Source: CAVTJX01 sp963735175 (GTDB lineage Bacteria > Electryoneota > RPQS01). Taken from it: a stretch of 64,000 nt of DNA. The stretch spans positions 248,001 through 312,000 of the forward strand of contig CAVTJX010000016.1 in assembly GCA_963735175.1 (NCBI GenBank), written 5' to 3'. Position numbers and translations under genes: made by a program. This document shows, piece by piece, positions 8,811-19,345 of this stretch (position 1 is the first letter of the stretch; each line of letters opens with the position of its first letter). The notes under the pieces were generated by a model. That model saw only the letters and a list, made by a program, of their open reading frames with translations. It did not search any database and had not been told where the DNA came from.

Positions 8811-10192
8811 CACTGCCGACTGTAGGCTGGCTTTGCCAAACACTGGACGGCGAGCATGCCGCGCTGGCGCCCGAATTGCCGCTAGGCCCCATCGCCATTG
8901 ACACGCGGACGCTGACAAGCGGCGACACCTTCTGGGCGCTGCCGGGGGGCAACGACGGACATAGTTACGTTGCCGCGGCTTTTGCCAAGGGGGCAAAAGC
9001 GGCCGTGGTGAAGACGGAGTGGTTTCAGAGCGAGCTCGCGGCGCCTTTCCGTCCGCGCCTGATCGTCGTTCCCGACACGCACACAGCGCTGACGAAAGCG
9101 GCGGTGGCCTGGCGGGCATGCTGGACGTTTCCGGTGCTGGGGATTACGGGCACCAACGGCAAGACGTCGACGAAAGATTTACTGCTGCATCTGCTTGAGG
9201 ACCGCGTGAAGGCCACGGGAACACAGGGCAATTTCAATAACGAAATCGGCGTCCCCCTCACGCTGCTGGCGACACCGCTCGACATCGAGCTTGCGGTGGT
9301 GGAAATGGGCGCGTCACATGCCGGGGATATCGCGTATCTGTGCAATCTTGCGCGTCCGACACATGGCCTGGTAACCTCCATTGGCCGGGCGCATCTGCTG
9401 GGTTTCGGCGATTTGGAGACCGTGGCGCGGACCAAGGGTGAATTGTACGACGCAGTGGCCGTTGCTGGAACGGCGCTGGTGCCCACGGACGACGCCTTGT
9501 GTGTGACCGAGGCCGCCGCCTGCCGCACGCGCATCGGATACGGCTTTCAGCCGCCGCCGGCAAGTTGGGACGGCGCCTTCCACGCGGGCGAGACGCTCGC
9601 TTACAATGATGCCGGCCAGGCGCGCTTCTGCTTTCACGGGACGGAGTTCGCGCTGGGCGTTCCGGGGTGGCCCGCCGCGCTCTCGGCCCTCGCGGCGCTG
9701 ACCGTCGCGCACACGTTGGGAATTGAAACGCGCGCCTGCCGCGAGGCCGTCCTGAGCTGGAACGGCGTTCACGGGCGGTTGGAAGTGATCGCGGTCGGCA
9801 AGGCCACGCTCGTGGACGACAGCTACAATGCCAATCCCACCAGCATGCGCGCGGCGCTGGAGACGCTTTCCTTATTAAAGAGCGCGCGACGGGTGGCGAT
9901 CCTCGGCGACATGAACGAACTGGGCGCGCACGCGGACGCGGAACACAGGAGTCTGGGCCGCGATACCGCGAATTATCAGGTGGCGCTGGCGCTGTTTGTG
10001 GGCGAACACGCGCCGTTGGCGGCGGAAGCGGCGCAAGCGGCGGGCATTGAAGCGCAGGCCTTCCGGACTTACGAAGAGTTGGCGCCCGCGCTGGCGGCCT
10101 ACCTGCGGGACGGCGACGCGATATTGGTGAAAGGGTCGCGCTCGATGCGGCTGGAACGCGCGGCGCGTGACGTGAAAGAAATTTTCGGCTAA
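8807..10192 (+). CDS. murF: UDP-MurNAc-tripeptide:D-alanyl-D-alanine ligase
   Basis: MurF adds D-Ala-D-Ala to complete the UDP-MurNAc-pentapeptide. It has the Mur-ligase ATP loop ITGTNGKTSTKDLL, the FNNEIGVPLTLL segment that marks MurF, EMGASHAGDIAYL, and the late motif DDSYNANPTSMRAAL. About 461 residues, the normal length. The start overlaps the murE stop in an ATGA and the stop overlaps the mraY ATG by one base, indicating translational coupling. Confidence 0.96.
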   Translation: MTLPTVGWLCQTLDGEHAALAPELPLGPIAIDTRTLTSGDTFWALPGGNDGHSYVAAAFAKGAKAAVVKTEWFQSELAAPFRPRLIVVPDTHTALTKAAVAWRACWTFPVLGITGTNGKTSTKDLLLHLLEDRVKATGTQGNFNNEIGVPLTLLATPLDIELAVVEMGASHAGDIAYLCNLARPTHGLVTSIGRAHLLGFGDLETVARTKGELYDAVAVAGTALVPTDDALCVTEAAACRTRIGYGFQPPPASWDGAFHAGETLAYNDAGQARFCFHGTEFALGVPGWPAALSALAALTVAHTLGIETRACREAVLSWNGVHGRLEVIAVGKATLVDDSYNANPTSMRAALETLSLLKSARRVAILGDMNELGAHADAEHRSLGRDTANYQVALALFVGEHAPLAAEAAQAAGIEAQAFRTYEELAPALAAYLRDGDAILVKGSRSMRLERAARDVKEIFG

Positions 10193-11310
10193 TGCTTTAC
10201 CATCTTTTCCTGCCGCTGCGCGACATTATCAGCGGCGCCAACCTGTTCCGCTACCTCACGTTCCGCTCGGCCATGGCCGCGCTCTTTGCGCTGCTCATTT
10301 CGCTCATCTTCGGGCCGTGGATGATCCGCAAGCTCAAAGAGCATCAGATCGGCGAGGAGATTCGCAGCGACGGGCCGAAGACGCACCTCGTCAAGGCGGG
10401 CACGCCGACGATGGGCGGTCTGATGATCATCATCGCCGTCACCATTCCCACGCTGCTCTTCGCCAACCTTACGAACCTGTACGTGCTGCTCACGCTGCTG
10501 GCGTTTCTGTGGATGGGCGTGGTCGGCTTTTTCGACGACTATCTGAAGGCCGTGAAGAAGAAGAAGAAGGGCCTCGTCGCGCGCTACAAGCTGCTGGGCC
10601 AGCTTTCCATCGGCGCGCTGATCGCGCTCTTCGTGATGGTTTTCCCTGAGCTGTTCGGCACGGGGTTCGCCGGTGACGCTACGCGCACGACGCTGCCGTT
10701 TTTCAAAAACGTGATGCTGAATTTCGGCATGTTGTATCCGCTGGTGATCGTGCTCGTGCTGATGGGCACATCGAACGGCGTAAATCTGACGGACGGACTC
10801 GACGGGCTGGCCATCGGAGTGACCTCGATTGCGGCGGCGGCCTTCGCGCTGATGAGCTATGTAACCGGCAACGTGAAATTTGCCGACTATTTGAACGTCA
10901 TCTATCTCGACGGTTCGGGCGAGCTGATGATCTTCTGCGCGGCGCTGCTGGGCGCGGGCCTCGGCTTCCTCTGGTTTAACGGCTACCCGGCGCAGGTGTT
11001 CATGGGAGACACGGGCGCGCTGGCGCTGGGGGCGGCGCTGGGGACGATGGCGATTCTGCTGAAGAAGGAGTTTTTTCTCGTCATCATCGGCGGCATTTTC
11101 GTCATCGAAGCGCTCTCCGTCATTATCCAGCGACTCTATTTCAAGTACACGAAACAGAAGTTCGGCGCGGGGCGGCGCGTGTTCAAAATGGCTCCGCTCC
11201 ACCACCATTTCGAACAGTGCGGCTGGCACGAATCGAAAGTCGTGGTGCGCTTCTGGATCGTGCAGGTGATCCTGGTACTTGTGAGCTTAACGATGTTCAA
11301 GGTGCGGTAA
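10192..11310 (+). CDS. mraY: Phospho-N-acetylmuramoyl-pentapeptide transferase
   Basis: MraY transfers phospho-MurNAc-pentapeptide to undecaprenyl phosphate to form lipid I in the inner membrane. The 372-residue protein is polytopic with about ten hydrophobic segments. It shows the conserved GTPTMGG, the aspartate pair in GFFDDYLK, NLTDGLDGLAIG, and the cytoplasmic PLHHHFEQCGW histidine motif near the end. Length is usual. It starts one base inside the murF stop. Confidence 0.97.
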   Translation: MLYHLFLPLRDIISGANLFRYLTFRSAMAALFALLISLIFGPWMIRKLKEHQIGEEIRSDGPKTHLVKAGTPTMGGLMIIIAVTIPTLLFANLTNLYVLLTLLAFLWMGVVGFFDDYLKAVKKKKKGLVARYKLLGQLSIGALIALFVMVFPELFGTGFAGDATRTTLPFFKNVMLNFGMLYPLVIVLVLMGTSNGVNLTDGLDGLAIGVTSIAAAAFALMSYVTGNVKFADYLNVIYLDGSGELMIFCAALLGAGLGFLWFNGYPAQVFMGDTGALALGAALGTMAILLKKEFFLVIIGGIFVIEALSVIIQRLYFKYTKQKFGAGRRVFKMAPLHHHFEQCGWHESKVVVRFWIVQVILVLVSLTMFKVR

Positions 11311-11314
11311 GCGC

Positions 11315-12646
11315 ATGGCGCTCGATTTGACCGGCAAGCGGGTGGCGGTTATCGGCATGGCGCGCAGCGGCAGCGGAGCGGCGACGCTCGTCACGCGGCT
11401 GGGCGGGCGCGCGCTGGTTTCCGACAAGAAGCCCGCCGAAGCCCTGTCCGCCGCAGCCGGCGAGCTGCAAAAGGCCGGAATCGAGATCGAAACCGGCAGC
11501 CATGACCGAGTCTTGAAGGAAGCTTTTGACCTCGTGGTGCTCTCCCCCGGCGTCGTGCCATCCGCGGAACTGGAGACGAGCTGGCAGGCGCGCGGGATTC
11601 CCGTCTGGTCGGAGCTGCAGCTCGCCGCCAAGGCGTGCGACAGTTCGTGGATCGGCGTGACCGGATCGAACGGCAAGACTACCACCGTGCATTTAATCGC
11701 CGCCATGCTGCGCGCGGCGGGTTACGACGCGGTGATGGCGGGCAACGTCGGCGCGGCCTGGAGCGGTATGTTGCCCGCGCCGCAATCGCGCGTCTTCGTT
11801 GTCGAGGTTTCGAGCTTTCAGATGGAAACTTCGCCGGATATCAGGCCGCACGTGGGCGTGCTCTTGAATCTCTTCGAAAATCACCTCGACCGCCACGGGA
11901 CGATGCAGGTTTATTCCGAACTGAAAGCCCGGCTCTTTCGCAACCAGAGCGCGAACGACTTTGCCGTGATCAACGGCGACGACCCGCGCGTGGCGGCGAT
12001 TGCGGAGACCCTGCCCGGCCGCGTGGTGCGCTTTGGCCGTTCAACCGCCTTTGATTTTTGCGCCACGGACGAACGGCTACTGTACCGCGGCGAGAGCATC
12101 ATCGAGTTGAAAGATTTTCCGCTGACGGGACGTCACAACGCGCTCAACGCCGCCGCCGCTGCCGCCGCCGCCTTCGCCTATGGTGCGAGCCTCGAGGCCA
12201 TCGGCGCGGCGCTGAAGACCGCGCAGGCCGTGGAGCACCGCATCGAATTCGTGGCCAATGTGAACGGCGTGGCGTGGTATAACGATTCCAAGAGCACCAA
12301 CATGGTGGCGACGATGACCGCGCTGGATTCCTTCGCCGCCAACGTCATCCTGCTGTTCGGCGGACGGCCCAAAAAGGAATCCTTCGCGCCGCTGGCTACC
12401 CGCTTTGGCCGTCCGCTCAAGCACCTGATCGCCTTCGGCGAAGCCGCCATTAAGGTGACGAGCGAAGTGGCGGCGCATCCCGCGCTGGAAACCGTCGCGG
12501 GACTCGAAGCGGCCGTGACGCGCGCGCGCGAGTTAGCCCGCCAGGGCGATACCGTGCTGCTCTCGCCGGGCTGCACGTCTTTTGACGAATTCAACAATTT
12601 TGAAGAACGCGGCCGTGTGTTTAAAGCCCTGGTGAAGAGCGCATGA
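11315..12646 (+). CDS. murD: UDP-N-acetylmuramoylalanine:D-glutamate ligase
   Basis: MurD adds D-glutamate to UDP-MurNAc-L-Ala in the cytoplasm. Motifs: an N-terminal Rossmann-like GMARSGSGAA, LSPGVVPS, the ATP loop VTGSNGKTTTVHL, EVSSFQMET, NLFENHLDRHG, and WYNDSKSTN late in the protein, all expected for MurD. 443 residues, normal length. It is separated from mraY by four bases and its stop overlaps the ftsW ATG. Confidence 0.96.
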   Translation: MALDLTGKRVAVIGMARSGSGAATLVTRLGGRALVSDKKPAEALSAAAGELQKAGIEIETGSHDRVLKEAFDLVVLSPGVVPSAELETSWQARGIPVWSELQLAAKACDSSWIGVTGSNGKTTTVHLIAAMLRAAGYDAVMAGNVGAAWSGMLPAPQSRVFVVEVSSFQMETSPDIRPHVGVLLNLFENHLDRHGTMQVYSELKARLFRNQSANDFAVINGDDPRVAAIAETLPGRVVRFGRSTAFDFCATDERLLYRGESIIELKDFPLTGRHNALNAAAAAAAAFAYGASLEAIGAALKTAQAVEHRIEFVANVNGVAWYNDSKSTNMVATMTALDSFAANVILLFGGRPKKESFAPLATRFGRPLKHLIAFGEAAIKVTSEVAAHPALETVAGLEAAVTRARELARQGDTVLLSPGCTSFDEFNNFEERGRVFKALVKSA

Positions 12647-13824
12647 GTCATCCCTTCTCCCCCACTCTGCCGGGATCCAGCACTCTGGAAAAGCGCGTCG
12701 GCTATGACGTATGGCTGCTCGCGGTCACGCTGGGACTGTGCGTTTGCGGCGCCATCTTTGTGCTGACTTCGTCGGCGGCGCATTCGTGGAAGTCGTACGG
12801 GGGCGATTCGCTGGCGATCTTCCGCAGCCACGTGGGCCGCTTGTCCATCGGCCTGGTGTGCATGGCCGTGCTGGCCTTCACCGATTATCATGTGCTGAAG
12901 CGTTTGGCGCGCGCGCTGTGGCTGGTGGCCTTGGCGCTGCTCATCGCCGTGCTTTTCATTCCGCAGCCGCCGGGCGCGACGGCACACCGCTGGATCTACC
13001 TGCACGGCATCAGCTTTCAACCAGCCGAGTTGGCGAAATTCGCGCTCATCAATTATCTCGCGCTGCGTTTCGGCGCGACACGCGATGATCCTTTCGCGAA
13101 CGACCGCAAGAAAGCGTTCATGGGCTCGGCGCTGGCCTCGATCATGACGATTGCCCTGCTGCTGCTGGAGCCGAATCTGTCGATGGTGCTGTTGATCTTC
13201 GGCACCGTGGCGCTGATGTTCTTCCTCGCCGAAATCCCGCTCCGGCCGATGTTCATCGTCGGCGGTGCGTCCATCGTGCCGCTCGGTCTGATCGCCTGGC
13301 TGACGCCCTACATGCGCGTGCGCCTCACGGCTTACATCGACGGCATCATCAACCCCCTGCAGGCCAGCTACCACGTCAAGCAATCGCTGATCGGTCTCGG
13401 GCAGGGCGGCGTGACGGGTATCGGCCTCGGTGCGTCCACGCAAAAGTTTTTCTTTTTGCCCGAACCGTATAAGGATTTCATCTTCAGCATCGTGGGCGAA
13501 GAACTCGGCCTCGTGGGCGGCGTGCTGCTGCTGGTGGCGTTTGGATTTTTACTCGTCCGCGCCTGGCAGATCATGCTGCGCGCGCCCGACGGCTTCGGCC
13601 GCTTCCTGGCGGCGGGAATCACCTGCACCATCGGCCTCTCGGTGGTCGTCAACATCGGTGTGACGCTGGGCGTGCTGCCCGCCACAGGCCAGCCGCTGCC
13701 CTTTATCAGCTATGGCGGTTCGTCGCTGATGATGACGCTGGGGGCGATCGGCGTTCTGCTGAACATATCGCGGCAGTCGGCACAGCAGGCCGAGCGTTTC
13801 GATTATCCGCGCGAGGTCCGGTGA
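12643..13824 (+). CDS. ftsW: Lipid II polymerase / division protein FtsW
   Basis: A SEDS-family glycosyltransferase that polymerises lipid II at the septum with FtsI. The 393-residue protein has about ten membrane helices, the GATAHRWIYL loop, FQPAELAKFALINYLA, HVKQSLIGLGQGGVTGIGLG, and the C-terminal LPFISYGGSSLMM signature of SEDS proteins. Its N-terminus carries the short cytoplasmic extension usual in FtsW. Start and stop both overlap neighbours by four bases. Confidence 0.96.
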   Translation: MSHPFSPTLPGSSTLEKRVGYDVWLLAVTLGLCVCGAIFVLTSSAAHSWKSYGGDSLAIFRSHVGRLSIGLVCMAVLAFTDYHVLKRLARALWLVALALLIAVLFIPQPPGATAHRWIYLHGISFQPAELAKFALINYLALRFGATRDDPFANDRKKAFMGSALASIMTIALLLLEPNLSMVLLIFGTVALMFFLAEIPLRPMFIVGGASIVPLGLIAWLTPYMRVRLTAYIDGIINPLQASYHVKQSLIGLGQGGVTGIGLGASTQKFFFLPEPYKDFIFSIVGEELGLVGGVLLLVAFGFLLVRAWQIMLRAPDGFGRFLAAGITCTIGLSVVVNIGVTLGVLPATGQPLPFISYGGSSLMMTLGAIGVLLNISRQSAQQAERFDYPREVR

Positions 13825-14924
13825 GCGCGCACGTCATTATCGCGGGCGGCGGCACCGGCGGCCACGTCTTCCCCGCCCTGGCCATCAAGCAGGCGATTGT
13901 GCGGCAGGCGCCCGGCGCGCAGGTGATCTTCGCGGGCACGGCGGCGGGACTCGAAGCCAAAGTGATGCCGCGCGAGCACGAAACGCTGAAGCGGATCTGG
14001 ATCTTCGGGCTTCTCGCGTCGCCACATACTGCGCAATCTGCTGCTGCCGCTGAAACTCGTCGTCAGCGTGGCGCAGAGCTTCCTCCTCCTTAAGCGGTTC
14101 AAGCCGCAGGTCGTGATCGGCACAGGCGGCTATGTGATGGGGCCGGTGCTGTGGACCGCGCAACGGCTGGGCATTCCCACACTTTTACAGGAACAGAATT
14201 CCTTCCCCGGCTATACCACACGCAAGCTGGCCGCGAAAGCCAACGTCGTCTGCGTGGGCTTTGAAGACGCGGTGAAACGCCTGCCCGCCCAAGCGCATGT
14301 AGAAGTGACGGGTAATCCGCTGCGCGATTCGTTTCACACGCTGGACCGCGAAACCGCACGTCAACGCTGGCCGCTCGATCCCGCGCGCAAAACACTGCTC
14401 GTGTTCGGCGGCTCGGCGGGCGCGAAGTCGATCAACGAAGCCGTGGGCGGCGCCATCGAACTTTTAGCGCGCGGCTACAACGTCATCTGGCAGACGGGCA
14501 AGCTGGGCCTTCCCACGACCGTCAACCGGGCGGTGATCGACGCGGCCACCCGCGCCGGAAATCTGAAAGTGCTCGAATTCATCGACGACATGCCCGGCGC
14601 CTACGCGATGGCCGACATCGCCATCTGCCGCGCGGGGGCGATGACGCTGGCCGAGCTTTCGATGGCCGGTGTGCCCGCGATTCTTCGTTCCCTATCCCTT
14701 TGCCACCGACGATCACCAGACTGCCAACGCCAACGCGATGATCGACCACGGCGCGGCGGAAGTGATCAACGATTTTGAACTGACGCCCGCGGCGCTGCTC
14801 GCCGCCATCGTGCGTTGCACCGCGCCCGCGTCCACGCTCGTAACCATGGCCCTCGCCATGCGCCACATCGCCCGGCCCGACGCCGCGGCGCTGCATCGCC
14901 CAAATCGCCCTCTCGCTCCCATGA
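13821..14924 (+). CDS. murG: UDP-GlcNAc:undecaprenyl-PP-MurNAc-pentapeptide GlcNAc transferase (three frameshifts)
   Basis: MurG converts lipid I to lipid II. The GTG start overlaps the ftsW stop. The N-terminal loop GGGTGGHVFPALA and, further on, VVIGTGGYVMGP, LLQEQNSFPGYTT, VFGGSAGAKSIN, ICRAGAMTLAEL and VPYPFATDDHQTANA are all typical MurG motifs. They lie in successively different frames, with single-base insertions inferred at about 14011-14021, 14681-14688 and 14888-14895. With the last one removed the protein ends in AQIALSLP and a TGA overlapping the murC ATG. The conserved sequence on both sides of each shift argues for sequence errors rather than decay. Confidence 0.9.
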
Positions 14925-16318
14925 CTCCCCAGAAACTATTCCGCCGCGTGCGGCACGTGCATATGATCGGCATCGCCGGCGCCGGGATGAGCGGCATCGC
15001 GGAGGTGCTGCTGAATCTCGGCTTCGACGTGACCGGCAGCGACCTCGCGCTCTCCGACGTGACCGAACGGCTGGCGCGGCTGGGCGCGGTGATTCATGAA
15101 GGCCACGCGGTAGAGCACGTGAAGGACGCGGACGTGGTGGTCTATTCGGCGGCGGTACGCCCCGAGAACGTGGAGCTGCGCGCCGCCCGCGAGGCGCATC
15201 TGCCGATCATTCCGCGCAGCGAGATGCTGGCCGAGCTGATGCGGCTGAAAGTCGGCATCGCGATTTCCGGCACCCACGGCAAGACCACCACGACCAGTAT
15301 GGTGGGCACGATCCTGCAACGCGCGGGACTGAATCCGACGCTGATCGTGGGCGGCATCGTGCGGGCACTGCAATCCGGCGTGCGCATGGGCACGGGCGAG
15401 TTGCTGGTGGTGGAAGCCGACGAATTCGACCGCTCATTTCTCAAGCTCACCCCTACGCTCGCGGTGATCACGACCATCGAGCCGGAGCATCTCGACACCT
15501 ACACCGATCTGGCAGGGGTGCAGGACGCGTTTGTGGAATTCGCCAACAAGGTTCCCTTCTACGGCAACGTGGTGGTCTGCGGCGACGAACCGCACGTGCG
15601 CGAGATCCTGCCGCGCATCAAGCGTCCGGTGGTGACCTATGGCCTCGGCGACGACTGCGCCTTCCGCGCCCTCGACATCGTGCAGCGCGAGAACCGCACC
15701 GCTTTCCGCCTCGTGCGCGACAAGGGCGAGGAATTGAAGTTCGAACTGCAGACGCCCGGCCGCCACAACGTGCTCAACGCGCTGGCCGCGATTGCCGTGG
15801 CCGACGACCTCGACGTGCCCATCGCCGTGACGCGCGACGCGCTGGCGGAATTCTCCGGCGTGCACCGCCGCTTTGAAATCAAGGGCGTGGTGAACGACGT
15901 GATCGTCGTCGACGACTATGCGCATCATCCCACCGAGGTCGCCAACACGCTGAAGACGGCGCGCGCCTGCTGGCCCGGGCGGCGGTTGGTGGCGCTGTTT
16001 CAGCCGCATCTGTTCACGCGCACGCGCGATTTCGCCGCCGATTTCGGTCAGGCGCTGGCCGTGGCCGACGTGGCGCTGGTGGCGGACATCTACCCCTCAC
16101 GCGAGAAGCCGATTCCCGGCATCACCTCGGAACTGATCGCCGCCGCCGCGCGTGACGCGGGCGCGACGCAGGTGCAGCTTATCGGAAACGACGATTTGGC
16201 CGCGCGCGTGAGTGCCGTAGTACGCGCGGGCGACGCGCTGATCGTGATGGGCGCGGGCAGCATTACCCGCGTGGCGCAGGAACTGGTCAGCGAGAGTGAT
16301 GGATCGCGCCGCGCGTGA
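14921..16318 (+). CDS. murC: UDP-N-acetylmuramate:L-alanine ligase
   Basis: MurC adds the first amino acid of the stem peptide. It shows the N-terminal MIGIAGAGMSGIAEVL, then GSDL, the ATP loop ISGTHGKTTTTSM, VVEADEFDRSF, EPEHLDTY, and HHPTEVANTL followed by FQPHLFTRT, all MurC-specific. 465 residues, normal length. The ATG at 14921 begins the conserved family start; the frame is open far upstream only because the preceding murG is frameshifted. Confidence 0.96.
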   Translation: MTPQKLFRRVRHVHMIGIAGAGMSGIAEVLLNLGFDVTGSDLALSDVTERLARLGAVIHEGHAVEHVKDADVVVYSAAVRPENVELRAAREAHLPIIPRSEMLAELMRLKVGIAISGTHGKTTTTSMVGTILQRAGLNPTLIVGGIVRALQSGVRMGTGELLVVEADEFDRSFLKLTPTLAVITTIEPEHLDTYTDLAGVQDAFVEFANKVPFYGNVVVCGDEPHVREILPRIKRPVVTYGLGDDCAFRALDIVQRENRTAFRLVRDKGEELKFELQTPGRHNVLNALAAIAVADDLDVPIAVTRDALAEFSGVHRRFEIKGVVNDVIVVDDYAHHPTEVANTLKTARACWPGRRLVALFQPHLFTRTRDFAADFGQALAVADVALVADIYPSREKPIPGITSELIAAAARDAGATQVQLIGNDDLAARVSAVVRAGDALIVMGAGSITRVAQELVSESDGSRRA

Positions 16319-17228
16319 GCGCCTGGCGCGCTTGCTGCCCGGCGTGGTGCATGAGCATGCGCCGCTCGCGCCCTATACCAGTTTCCAGATCGGCGGCCCG
16401 GCGGAGATCCTCAGCGAAGTCCGCAGCGCGATCGAACTGGCCGAGTTAATGCGAATCGTGCGCGCGGAAGGCACACCCTGGTTTTATCTCGGTCACGGCT
16501 CCAATATTCTGATCTCTGACAATGGCTTTGACGGCGTGGTGATTCGCGCGGGCGGGGACCTGGCGCGAATCGGAAATGACGGCGATGTGATTCACGCCGG
16601 CCCCGCCGCGCGGCTGCTCGATCTGACGCTGTTCGCGGCCACATTGAGTTATTCGGGCATGGAAGCGCTGTCCGGCATTCCCGGTTCGGTGGGCGGCGCG
16701 CTGTTCATGAACGCGGGCGCGTACGGCGGCGAAATCGCCGACACCGTAATCGACGTCGACGTACTGACGGCCGAAGGTCGAATCGAGCGGCTGGAAAAAA
16801 GCGGCATCGGGTTCAGTTACCGCAGCGCCACCGCTTTGCAGCAGACGTTGATTCTGGAAAGCCGCTACCGCCTCCGCCCCGCCGCAAAGCCAGAGATCTA
16901 CAAGGAAATGCGGCGCGTGTGGAAACTGCGGCGCGAAAAGCAGCCGCTGGATTTTCCCAGCGCCGGGTCGATCTTCAAGCGGCCGCCTGACGATTTCGCG
17001 GGCCGGCTGATCGAGGCGGTCGACGGCAAGGGCACGCGCATCGGCGGCGCGATGGTGCCGCTGAAACACGCCGGCATCTTCATCAACGCCGGCGGCGCCA
17101 CCGCGGCGGATGTGACGGCGCTGGTGCGCGAGATTCGCCGCCGCGTCTTTGACAAGTTTGGCATTCTTCTGGAAACTGAGGTCCGCCCCGTTGGCTTCGC
17201 GCAAGACCCCTTCGCCATCACGCTCTGA
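16299..17228 (+). CDS. murB: UDP-N-acetylenolpyruvoylglucosamine reductase
   Basis: MurB reduces UDP-GlcNAc-enolpyruvate to UDP-MurNAc using FAD and NADPH. Motifs include YTSFQIGGPAEIL, the FAD-contacting LGHGSNILISD, SGIPGSVGGALFMNAGAYGG and FSYRSA with the catalytic serine context, then FPSAGSIFKRP. The short form without the extra C-terminal loop indicates a type II MurB. The start overlaps the murC stop region by 20 bases, and either GTG 16296 or ATG 16299 could be used. Confidence 0.95.
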   Translation: MDRAARERLARLLPGVVHEHAPLAPYTSFQIGGPAEILSEVRSAIELAELMRIVRAEGTPWFYLGHGSNILISDNGFDGVVIRAGGDLARIGNDGDVIHAGPAARLLDLTLFAATLSYSGMEALSGIPGSVGGALFMNAGAYGGEIADTVIDVDVLTAEGRIERLEKSGIGFSYRSATALQQTLILESRYRLRPAAKPEIYKEMRRVWKLRREKQPLDFPSAGSIFKRPPDDFAGRLIEAVDGKGTRIGGAMVPLKHAGIFINAGGATAADVTALVREIRRRVFDKFGILLETEVRPVGFAQDPFAITL

Positions 17229-18050
17229 AAAACGCGTTCCCACGCGCGGCGCAAAGCGCCGTCATGCGCGGCGCGTCACGCTGATCACGGCGCTGGCGCT
17301 GGCGCTGCTGGGGCTCGGATTCCCGCTGTGGGCGAGACCGCTGGGACGGCTGCTGGCCGCGCAGATCGTCGCCGCGTCGAACCGTTACCGCGTGGCGAGC
17401 GTCACCGTCGCCGGCAACCGCGCGCTCTCGCAGGAGCAGATTCTGACATTGGCGAAGATTCCCGCGGGTGCCGCGCTGTTTCACGTGCCGGTGCGGCAGG
17501 TACGCCAGCGGCTCGAAGCGCATCCGTGGATTCGTTACGCCTACGTGCGGCGGCGGCTGCCCGACACCATTGAAATCCGCGTCACCGAGCGCGTACCGGT
17601 GGCGGCCGTGCGCGGCGGAACGGCCTGTTCATGATCACCGCCGACAGCGTAGCCGTCGCGCCGCTCACCGACAATTGGCAGTGGGATTTGCCGATCCTCA
17701 CCCCACCCCGCGCCGTCACGCTGCGCGACGGTGTGGCAGTGCGCGATTCGTCGACACTGGCGCTGCTGCATGAGATCCTCGTGCTGCGCGCGGTCTCGGA
17801 TGACGCATGGCGAAATTTGAGCGAAGTCTATTTTGCGGGCGGGCAGATGCACGCCACGCTGTCGCAGCCGCCGCTGGAGCTCAACCTCGGGCGCGGCGCT
17901 TCCGAACTGGCCTGGCTGGGCGCGCTGAAACTGCTGCGGGACAGTCCGCAGGGCGAGCGCACCCGCTGCCAGAGCATGGACTTGCGGATTCCGGGCAAGA
18001 TTGTCGTGTCGATGAGTACTCCTGTGACAACGGAACGGACCAACGGATGA
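17191..18050 (+). CDS. ftsQ: Cell division protein FtsQ / DivIB (frameshifted)
   Basis: FtsQ is the bitopic divisome scaffold. The TTG at 17191 is preceded by GAGG eight bases upstream and gives a basic cytoplasmic tail, one membrane helix (LITALALALLGLGFPLW) and a POTRA domain (YRVASVTVAGNRALSQEQIL ... HPWIRYAYVRRRLPDTIEI). The frame shifts near 17617-17622, where restoring one A gives GGNGLFMITADSVAVAP and the rest of the FtsQ beta domain through to 18050. It overlaps the murB end by 38 bases and the ftsA start by four. Confidence 0.88.
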
Positions 18051-19310
18051 TGAAAAAGATCGGCAACCACAATGAGCCGCTGTGCGGCGTCGACATCGGG
18101 ACGACGAAAATCGTCACCGTCATCGCCGAACCGGTGAACGAACACGAGATCCGCCTGCTGGGCGTGGGCTGCGTGCCTTCGCGCGGCCTGCGGCGCGGCG
18201 TGGTGATCAACCTCGAACAGACCACCGAAGACATCGAGAAATCCGTGGCGCTGGCCGAGGAAGCCGCGCACGCGACCGTCGGCAGCGTGTGGGTGGGCGT
18301 GGCCGGCGAGCATGTCAAGAGCATCAATTCGCGCGGCGCGATTCCCATCAGCAAGCTGCGCGGCGAACCGACGGGCGAAGTGACGCAGAGCGACGTCGAC
18401 CGCGTGGTGGAAGCCGCGCGCGCCATCGCGCTGCCCATGGACCGCCGCATGCTGCACGTGCTGCCGCAGGAATACGTGGTCGACACCGAGCGCGGCATCC
18501 GCGCGCCGGTGGGCATGGCGGGCGTGCGGCTCGAAGCCAACGTCCACATCGTCACCTGCGCGCTCTCTTCGGCGCAGAACATTCTCACCTGTTGCAAGCG
18601 GGCGGGCCTGCAGGTGCTGGATCTCGTGCTCGAACCGCTGGCGTCGGCGGCGAGCGTGCTCACGAAGGACGAAAAAGAACTCGGCGTGGTGCTGCTGGAT
18701 TTCGGCGGCGGCACCACCGACCTCGCGATCTTTCAGAACAGCTCGATCCGCCACACGGCGGTGATCGGCTACGGCGGCGATTACATCACGCGCGACATCG
18801 CGGTGGGGTTGCGCACGCCGGTGGATTCCGCCGAGACGATCAAGATCGAAAACGGCGCGGCGCATCCGCGCGTCGTGGGCCAAAACGAATTTCTGGAGAT
18901 TCCCGGCGTGGGCGGGCGCGAGCCGCGCGAAATGAGCCGCGCCATGCTGGTCTCGATTATCGCGCCCGCGGGTGGAAGAAATTCTGACGCTGGCGCGTGA
19001 CGAGCTGGTCCGTTCGCGGACGCTGGACAGCGTGTCGGCGGGCGTGGTATTGACCGGCGGCGGCGCGTCGATGCCGGGCATGGCGGAAATCGCGGAAGAA
19101 ATCTTCGCGCTGCCCGTGCGCATCGGCGCCCCGCGCGAAGAGACTCCCGGCGACGGCCTGGGACTGGGACCGAAGTTCGCGACGGCGGTGGGCCTGGTGC
19201 ATTACGCGCTGGAACGCACGCGCCGGGCGGAGCTGCAGGACGGCGACGGCGACCATTGGGCGCAGCGCACGTCGAGCCGCGTCCGCGAATGGCTGCAAGG
19301 AATTTTCTAA
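18047..19310 (+). CDS. ftsA: Cell division protein FtsA (frameshifted)
   Basis: FtsA is the actin-like membrane tether of the Z ring. Phosphate-binding motifs are CGVDIGTTKI and LLDFGGGTTDLAIF, and the adenosine motif is VVLTGGGASMPGM. The C-terminus ends in an amphipathic helix (RVREWLQGIF) expected to contact the membrane. Near 18963-18968 one extra C shifts the frame; without it the text reads IIAPRVEEILTLARDEL as in other FtsA proteins. It lies between ftsQ (ATGA overlap) and ftsZ. Confidence 0.94.
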
Positions 19311-19345
19311 ACATTTTCAAGATACACACCGAGGAGAAACTGATT

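Noticed and set aside
12178..13443. 421-codon frame on the minus strand opposite murD and ftsW; also similar long frames opposite mraY (10189-11229), ftsA (17828-19123), pyrC (24926-26176) and the histidine kinase (39177-40514)
   Set aside because: They are His/Arg/Gln-rich mirror frames of GC-rich genes, have no recognisable domain and lie opposite well-conserved genes.
14669..16318. Open frame running from murG into murC without a stop
   Set aside because: The murG part in this frame follows a shift near 14681-14688, and removing one base near 14888-14895 gives a typical MurG end with TGA overlapping the murC ATG.
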